Source: Capsicum annuum
Taxonomy: Eukaryota > Streptophyta > Magnoliopsida > Solanales > Solanaceae
DNA: 64,000 nt
Direction of reading: 5' to 3'
Assembly (NCBI RefSeq): GCF_002878395.1
Contig: NC_061115.1
Span: 154,002,852 to 154,066,851 of the forward strand
Shown here: piece after piece, positions 47,901-56,900 of the stretch
Position numbering within the stretch: the stretch's first letter is position 1
Layout: each line of letters starts with the position of its first letter
Translations under genes and position numbers: made by a program
Notes under the pieces: generated by a model
What the model saw: only the letters and a program-made list of their open reading frames with translations
Told to the model about the DNA's origin: nothing
Database searches by the model: none

Positions 47901-50900
47901 TGCATGGGAGTGTTAAGAGCCCCACTTCGGAAAGCGGATAGCGGATGGGCAATTGATCTCCTGACTTGGGTAATCCTCTCCTCTTGAGCTAGCTTTTGGG
48001 TTAAATTAGGCCAAGATCCATTTCTTTACAATGATGAAGAGGGAATTACCAAGTTGGAGAAAACGATCAAAATGATCCTTAATGTACAGGTGTTGTTTTA
48101 TTTTGGTCCTTAATGTACAACAAAAAAGTGTTTATGTCCTTTACCCCAAACCTAATAGATATATCAAAAGTAGTTGTTAAGGTTAATTGTTGGCCCCACG
48201 TAGCTACCAAATCCATCATCATTGTCTTTGTTAGCTCCAAAGAAAGAGCTCCACGAAATCTACACCATTTTCTCGATAAAATTTCTTTTGTTGTTATCAT
48301 CAATAGTTTCTTAAAGCTTCATGATTCAAATAAACCCAAAATAATACCTCCACAAAATCTGTTATGAAAGCTTCCTTAATTGTTCAGAGTGATGGGAAAA
48401 ATTGTGCATTTTAGTGAATCAAAATGACAGAATACCTTGTTATTACAAAAAGAATAATTCTCAAGTCTCAAAACCAAAATCAACAAAAACACCATAAAAT
48501 CCCCAAACAGATGAGAAAGCAACAGCTTAACTTAGTGATTTTCTTCAAAGCTACAATATACATACACATGAATTACAATATGCATAACCAAGAATATAGA
48601 CCTAGAGTTTAGAAATTGGGAGATAAAATAACATTTTAGGAAAGAGAAAATAGTGAATTTTGTTTGACAAAGCAGAGAAAATGGTTTAAGATTTCATGAA
48701 GCTCTTTGTTTGGAGCTAAAGAAGAAAACAATGTTGCATTTTGTTAGCTATGTGGGGTCCACAGTTAAGCTTTAACACATTTTTTGACAAATCTGTTGTT
48801 TAGGGTAAAGGACCAAAATGAACAGCTTTTGTTATACATTAAGAACCATTTAAATCAAGTGAAAATATCAAGGACCTATTGGAAACAGCATCGCTACTTC
48901 AGTGAGGTACTGGTATGATCTGCGTACACTTAACCCTCCTCAGACCCCACTATGTGGGAATACACTGGGTATGTTGTTCTTGTTGTTGGAAATATCAAGG
49001 ACCAAAATAAAGCATCAGCTATACATTACGGATCATTTTGATCTTTTTCTCTACCAAGGTAAAACATCATCTTTTCAGCACTTGATCTTCGCTAATAGAG
49101 GTATCTAAAATAGGAAGTATCATTTCATAAAGGAAGTATTCACTTGATATTCTTGAGGAGACAAGAAGATAGATTATAAGCCTAATTATAATCCAATGGA
49201 TCCAAATGCTAAACTCCTACCCGGTCACGAGAGCTTTTTAGTGATCTTGGAATATATAGGAGGTTGATAGGAAAATTGAGTTCTCATTGTGACTCGACGC
49301 GACATTACCTTCTCGGTTAGTGTTGTAAGTTCTTGGTTCTCCTTGTGACAGTCATTGGAAAGCGGTTATTCGCATTCTTCGATTCATGAAATTTGCTCTA
49401 AGGAGAGGACTACTTTTACATGCGAAGGAAATCCAAATAAGAGATAGGGTCACCTTATGACAAACAATCCACTTCTGGATATTGTGTTCTAGTTTGGAGA
49501 AATTTGGTGTCTCGGAAAAGTAAAATAAATGTTGTTGCTAGATTGAGTATAGAAGAAATTATTAGGCTATGATAGTGGGAACATGTGAATTGATATGGAT
49601 CAAGAAACCACCGAAGGAGTTGAAATTCGGAGGATTAAAGAAATTGAACTTGTATGCAATAGTGAGGACACTTCTCATTGCATCGAATCCAGTGTTTTAC
49701 AAAAAACAAACACATAGATTGATTGCCATTTTGTCAAAGAGAAGGTACTTTCAGGAGACATCGTCACAAAGTTTGTGTGGTCAAATGATCTGCTTACTGA
49801 CATATTCACAAGTCCTTAAGCCGATCCCAAAACAAGTTACATATGTAGCAAGTTTGGTGCATAGATTTTGTATGCACCGACTTGAGAGGGAGTGTTGAAT
49901 TCCTTGTGAATATTCTAGAATATATGTAAATAGAGTACGTAGATAAATTTACACAAATTGTAATTAGGTATTGATTTTCTTTCTTTCTTAGAACATGTAA
50001 ACATAGTTATTTAAACCCCAATAGCTTGAGGGAATTCAAGCTGAGTTCTCTCTTATTTTCTCTTTGACTTCACAATTATCATCTCAACAAGTATGCCTCA
50101 ATCTCATCGCTCATCTTCCTCATTATTGTACCACCTTAAACCAGTGGGCAAGAGCAAGTAACTTCCTAATGCTATGAGTTAAGTCACATAGTAATATCCC
50201 CAGCTTTATGATTTTGGAAGTGTCATTCAATTCAAAACAAAATTAAAATGCATATTGGCCATAAAGTTTTACTTTTACTACACCTGTTGTGCCAGATGAG
50301 AACAGAATGTTCGTAAATGCATCAATATTTTGTTCAACAGCAACAAACTCAAGTCCCCTGCATTTCAAACAACTAGCATTCAATGGGAAATACATGTAAC
50401 ATTTGTAAATGAAGATAAAGACAGAGATGACAAAGTAGACTTGTTTATTTATATTCTATCTAAGAAGGTGGAGTGGGGGGTAGGCTCAGATCCCACCCGT
50501 TGTTGGCAGCAAGTTAGGAAAGAATTCCAAAACAAGAAGAGAGACATTTGTCGATACCTCCATAATGACAAAGTAAGAGTGGACAAGCCCACCAGTTATG
50601 TTTTGAGGTTATGTAAGCCTACAATTTCTTAAACTAAGAGACTGTTTGGATTAGCTTATTTTAGGTGCTTTTAAGCCAAAATACTTTTAAGCACTTATAT
50701 TTGGCTAAAACAAAAAAGTGCTTTTAAGCACTTGTTTTTAAAATCAAATAACAAAAATAAGAAAAAACTCATAAGTTAGGATTCCTAACTTATGGCTTAT
50801 AAGTCATAAGTTATAAGCCCATCCAAACAGGCCCTAAGTCATGTGTGGAAGATTCTTCTCTCTAAGACAAGAAGACAATTACGAGGTTGCAAACGAAGAT

Positions 50901-53900
50901 CAAACATGTATTGACGATTAGCATTCTTTAAGACATCTAAACAGCCGTATCTGGTCGTTCAAAATGATCAAGATAGGATTCTGAGGGGATCTACTTCCTT
51001 CCTCTTGTCAATGAGGCTGAACGTATTCTGATTGGCATTTTTGAGTAAGGTAACATTTTTTGCGTAACTATTTCCTGCATAAAACCTGCAGTCATTCATA
51101 CTTACAACGGAATATAGGAAGATGTACTAAGCTATAACCTACTTACAGAGATCCTATAACATCAACAAATGATTGGCCCCTTTACTAAATTTTTGAATAA
51201 CCTTTTGGGGATAAATAACACCATCATCTCCGCATCTTTTTATGTACTCTTGCACATAAACTGGCTCTTGTCCTTCCTGCATTCTAAATGATCTAGGCAC
51301 AAAGGTGGTAACAATATCATGTGTTAATTTATCTTGTAAATTTCTGATTATTCTGTTTCCATTCCCTTTCTCCATTACTTCCCTTGAAATCAAAAGACCT
51401 AGTTTATGATGTAATGATTCATTTCTTTCTTTTTAGTGCATGAACCTGTACTCCTTCACTTCCTTTTTCCAGCACGTTCGATGAAGAGGGGATCCTTATC
51501 GCCACATTTTCAACAGTAAGGTCAGTCTGGTAGTTGTAGATCCTGAGATGGCGCTACTTGCTTCTTATCATGGGCATGATCAATTATTTTACCTCTTGTA
51601 GCTGTAGTTTCAACTTCAGTACTTGCATTGTGTTTATCTTCCTTCTGTGATACTTCCTTGCTAGCTTTCCCTTTGTGGTCGACAGTGATAATTTCATAGT
51701 TCTCAACAGTCCTCACTAGCTCTTGCAACTTCTAGTAGGTTCTTCAATTGTTGGCTACTTTTGGCTAGAACGTTGCCTTGTTTGTCTTTCAAGTGTCTTA
51801 CTGTGGGATTTCTTTTCCTCCTTTTTTACCCCCAGTACTGTGATTTTGCCAACCATTGGTTCTTCCCGTTTGAGATTTTGATCATGAGCAAGTTTGCCAC
51901 TGGTTTGCCTATGTGGTTTACTCTCGTAGCATATTTGTGATTGCATTGAAGGCGTGGGCGTGGGTGTTCTTGAAGCAATTCTATGCTGCTTATCCCTGCT
52001 AATTTCCCTCCTTCGAAAGTGTGGAGGACGCGGATTAGGGTAGAGGGTTAGTGGGTTCGTCCATAACAGTAGAGAAGAGTGCTTTGTCAATGTCTGGAGT
52101 TTCTTGTTCATGGTGTTTTGGTGATGTCTATGATTTCGAATAGATAGTTTATAGTATTATCTTGTGGCTGTGTTATTTCCGGTATTAGCTAGCAGTGTGT
52201 TATCCCATTTTGTTGTATGCTTTTATGGTTTTTGTTTGTTATACTGTTATCTGTCCTCTGTCCTAAGCCGGGGGTCTATCGAAAACAGCCTCTCTACTTC
52301 ATCTAAGGTAGTGGTATGGACTGCGTACACATTACCCTCCCACACCCCACTATATGTGGAAATACACTGGGTATGTTGTTGTTGTTGTTGTTGTTGAAAG
52401 TGTTAACAACATGGTTCTAACAGTCTCCAACGTCTAAGCTGCTTACTTCATTGCCACAAGACGAAACGGGGTTTCATTTGATTCAATAGAATTAATTTGC
52501 AAGGTTTCAGCTGTTTCAACAGTTTGCAGCTCATTCTCCTTTTGTCCTCTTTCTTCCATAACTTCATCTGCTATTCTGCTTTACATTGTTCCACATCATG
52601 TCTTTGATTTCTGCATACCTTGCAAAACATGGAAAACGGACTCGTATTGCAGATTTTGTCAGCCTTCAAATGTTGTGTCTCAACACCTACAGAAACTCTT
52701 TTCATCAAGTTCACCTCAACCCAGATGCACATGTCTGACATGCTCTTCTCTGTGGCAACTTCCACTGGTAACAGATTCCAATGTGACCTTGAATTTGCTT
52801 CAAGAAATAATGACTGATCAGATGCAAGGTATACTTGGCAATAGTACTCAAAATGATGCAAGGGAGGTCTCCTCCTTCGGCCGAAGGCCTGGAGACCAGT
52901 TGAATACCTTATGCCGAAGTCCATAATGCTCAATCGTCTCTTGCAATAAACATTTATGGTTTGATTCGCAGCTGAAGTCCAGGAAAAATGTCTTGCATAA
53001 TATATGCCTATGAACTTGGCCTTCAAAGTGGAGTTTTGACAATGAAAAATACCACAAAAACCTTGATTATTGGTTTTCTTTGGGAGAACTTTCCAATAGG
53101 AGTCCGTGTACACTCAACAGTTGTCCATAGTAGTCCTTAGCTCAGAATATCGCCAGAGGACTACACATGCTAAAAAGTGGTTTTAACGACACAGAAGTTG
53201 AGCTAGGCTCGTTTTGGCATCTAGTACAGCTGCAAAGAAGGGTTTCACTGGCAGCTAAAAGGTAGAAATCTGCACCTGGGCTGGTTGGCATGGCAACTGG
53301 TATGGTCCTCCATCTCTGGCAGCAGACCCACGGGTGATGCTATTGGTGGAAAGGTGAGGATGCTTGCTAGAGAGATAAAGTAGAGGGAGGAATGAGCTAG
53401 TTTGACAAGAGTGTAGTTGAAGTCTGAAGAGGTAGTAGTGACACCACCTACTTGCAGAGAAGCATTTCTGACCTAATCTGCTCCAATTCACTTCTCAAAA
53501 ACAAACTCCAATGATGCAAAGGATTTGTTTTAGATCAAATTTACTACTTTAAATTCAAATTGAGCTTCAAATATTGTAGATCTAAATCACATAAGGCTCA
53601 TGCATCCAAACCATCAGTACCTTAGATTCTAAGGCAAGTTCTATAGGAGGGTTATAAGCTTGGCAAAGCAACATGGGGGTGACTGTTAGGCCTCTAAGGT
53701 CCAATATCCACAAGATGGTGTCATAGAAATGTATATGTTTAGATGGATATGCAGTCATACAAGATTAGATAAGATTATAATCAAACATGAACAAAGGCGT
53801 AAGCAAAACACATATGTGGATTAAATGAGGGAAGATCGCTTTTGCCAGCCAATAGTAGGTAATACTCTTACAAGAACGATAAAATGGTTTAATCATGTCC

Positions 53901-56900
53901 TACATCGGCCTCTTGATGCACTCATGCACTTGCCTATAGGTGTGAAACCGTGGTGATTGAAGGACTTAAAAGGGATGAGGTTGACCTATAATGACATGGA
54001 AGGAAATCTCGAAAGATTTACAATTCCTTGGAATTCTTGTGGATAGCGAAAAAATAGACACAATAGAATGATAAGATCCATATTGGCAATACCAATTAGT
54101 TGTGATTACGGCTTAGCATGCTTGTATGCTTACTTTAGGTCACATGTTACTAAGAGTCTTTTAGAGTGTGTATAGGAAAATATTTCAAAATGTTTACATG
54201 GAAAATAAGTAGGTTTCTTACTTATTTTCTTGTGTTTGGTGTGTATGTAGAAATTATTATCCCGAAAGCATTTGTATGTAATTCGGGCAAATATTATGGG
54301 AGGTGGGGGTAATAGTAGGAGGTAGGGATGGTGGGGATGGGGTGTGTTGGAGGCTAAGTTGCATGGACTCATCACTTTCAATGTCGCACCCGTGTCGGAT
54401 TTTCCAAAAATATACTACTTTTGTAGAATTCAACATGCACCCGTTGACATGTTTGAAGAGTCCGGGCATCATAGATTGGAGGTGAGGAGGAGAAAATAAA
54501 TGTGGAATGCCACTTGTAGAAATTGTTTTCCCTACTTCTACTAGGGAAGTCATTTTCTTCATTTTTAAAGAACTTGATTTCCAAGAGAAAATATTTTCCA
54601 AAAATTTAACCAACAAAACATAGGAAAATTGGAAAACATTTCCCCATACCCAACACACCCTTAATCTTGTGGAAAAATTGTATACCAACAGAAAATATAG
54701 ACAACTCCTAGTGTTTGTAGGCATTTGGACATAGATGTTATTTGCAAATAATGAAATTTGTTCTACAATTTTGTCCATTATTTAAACTTCAATTCAAATA
54801 GACAATATGAAGTCAAGTGAAATAATGGTTCACTCAAAAACTTCAACTTATTCTTACTAATACAATTCATGTTCAAACACAATTGCAATTTCATATGCTT
54901 ATTTAACTTCAACTTCAACTTTAAATACTTGGCCTTTTTAACTTCACCCAAATGTTGTCCAAATAGCCCTTAGAGAACCTAATGAATGAATATTGGATTG
55001 AGTGGGGCCTAGATGGAATGACATGGATAATGAACATTCCTATATCTAACCACAACTTGTTTGGGACTGAGGCGCAATTATTGTTGTTGTATTGAACATA
55101 CAAATCAATGCAAGTTCTGGTATGTGCTCAAAAAGTCAAAAAGAATGATACATTATTTCTGGCTCAAAGTAAAGCAAGTATATTTTGTGACAACTTCAAA
55201 TGACTTACGTTCTACAAGTATATTTTCTTCATACCTACATCAAATGTAATTTGCATCCACACACAGGGCAAAAAGCTTTCAAAGTACCGGCATATTAGAT
55301 AGCAAATGTAGTGAACATGCTACTTCTAGTATAAGTCTGTATTCCTAGTTCTTACATGCTTCATAATGTTTAGACGAAGAAGTTGATGCAACATTCCAAA
55401 CTCTGACCCAATTCGTCAATAACAATTAAGTATGACAAAGAAATAATGAACAAACACTTTATTGTCCTTTTCCTAGATTAAACTTGTATAAAAATAAGAA
55501 AGAAAGAAATTACAAGAATCTCTGTCAAAGGAATTCTTACTTGGAATCTTTCAGTCTTTCTAAAAAATCAGGCCAAGAGATGTCTCCATCACGTAATTCT
55601 ATGCTCAAGCTGGAGGCTCTATTGGGAATCACAATTGCCATCGGTGAATGAGCATCAACAACTCGACTGCAGCTTCAACGGGTTAATCAAGAATGAAAAG
55701 AAATGATGAAAATGCAGAATTTACTATTGGCCCTAGCAGTTAGGCTCCCATGAACCTCGATACAGTTCAGAATGGCTGAAGTAGGAAGAAGGAAATGATG
55801 AAAATGCAGAATTTACTATTGGCCCTAGCAGTTAGGCTCCCATGAACCTCGATACAGTTCAGAATGGCAGAAGTAGAAAGAGAAGAGAGATATGACCTGT
55901 ACAAGGGTATCTTTTTTTCTCCACGGGAAATAAAATCCTAGAAACATCATAGAAAGAAAACAAAATTAAACAAGAAATGCACCAATAAATAGTAATAATA
56001 AACAAATGGGAAGAAGAATGAGTACAACTGCATATGCCAAAAGGAGTAATAAGAATCAGAGAAAATGAACTGAACTAAAATTCACCATTTATCAGAATTT
56101 TGTCTCAGGACTAAAATCTAAAATAAGTATAATCTGACCACACAGGAGTCCATAAGAAGTAACGATCAAATAAGAGAGCCACAAAATAATGTTTCCGTAC
56201 TGAAAACTTTCATAGAATGTTAATCCAACTAGATTCTGGGAAGCCTATCCTCAAACTACTGGATCTGTCCGAAAATTCTCCAAATGCCCATAATAGACAC
56301 AAAAGACACAACGTTCATCAGTATGAAGAGCTTACTTCTCGATGATCAAACTGCTTTATTTTGTTTTGAAGTATTAAAATTGAAGCCATAACTAATTAGC
56401 TGGAAGCTAATATTTGAAACTTTCTTACATTTCTTTATATTTCAAACTCATAGGTCTTCTCCAAAAGTATAAATTTTTACCAGCTTTGAGTCTAAAAATG
56501 AAATTCTTTCATCATTTTAACGCGTGAACCTGACTTTACGTGCTTAACAAACTAAATTCTCCAAAAACGTTAAAAAAGAATGAAACATCATGAAGTGATT
56601 AGGTGACTGCTGCATAAATCTTCTTAATCTCTCATACATAATTGAACTATATCCAATACTTCCATATCTAAATATTTTAAGAAGATATCAGGCCATGATT
56701 TTACAACCGTTCTCCTGTCCCAATAATTTGGTCTCACGTATAATCCTCATATATTGCTTAATTTGATCTAAATAGAAATTCAATATTTTTTAGAATTCAT
56801 TTATATCCACTACTTTAATGCATACTAATTATTATAGTGGCCTCTGTAACCAATATTTCCTCAATTCTTTGTAAGTTGGATTATTATTGGATAAATTGTT

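Larger units (their letters stand above)
43353..50089 (+). mobile_element. Outer copia-type LTR retrotransposon remnant
   Basis: The 197-bp 3' LTR (49893-50089) starts tgttgaattccttgtgaat. The same start occurs at 43353 (tgttggaatcattgtgaat), followed by 'tattctagaatatatgtaa', marking the broken 5' LTR. A purine tract 'gagagggag' precedes the 3' LTR. The flanking pentamers attat and agtat differ at one base. Most of its interior was lost or replaced by the other elements listed here. Confidence 0.65.
42592..50283. other. Intron 7 of the AAE gene (7.7 kb), nested transposon cluster
   Basis: Flanked by exons that join the split ATP-binding motif SSGTTG|DPK with correct phase. It contains copia-type remnants, a hAT-like element, an Au-type SINE, a TRIM, a MULE-type MITE and a TTG-tailed SINE, each listed separately. 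42592-43352 shows no recognisable element beyond possible LTR debris. Confidence 0.85.
53690..55097 (+). pseudogene. RTE-type LINE 3' remnant, split by MITEs
   Basis: 53735-53800 reads [17 protein letters not shown] and 53880-53945 reads [20 protein letters not shown], the conserved C-terminal motifs of solanaceous RTE reverse transcriptases (MLRWMCGHTRLDKI and LRWFGHV.RRP.DA). The 3' end reappears at 55010-55097: 'aaccacaacttgtttggga', 'ctgaggcgcaattattgtt' with its (TTG)-type tail. Between them lie two MITE insertions. Many stops. Confidence 0.7.
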
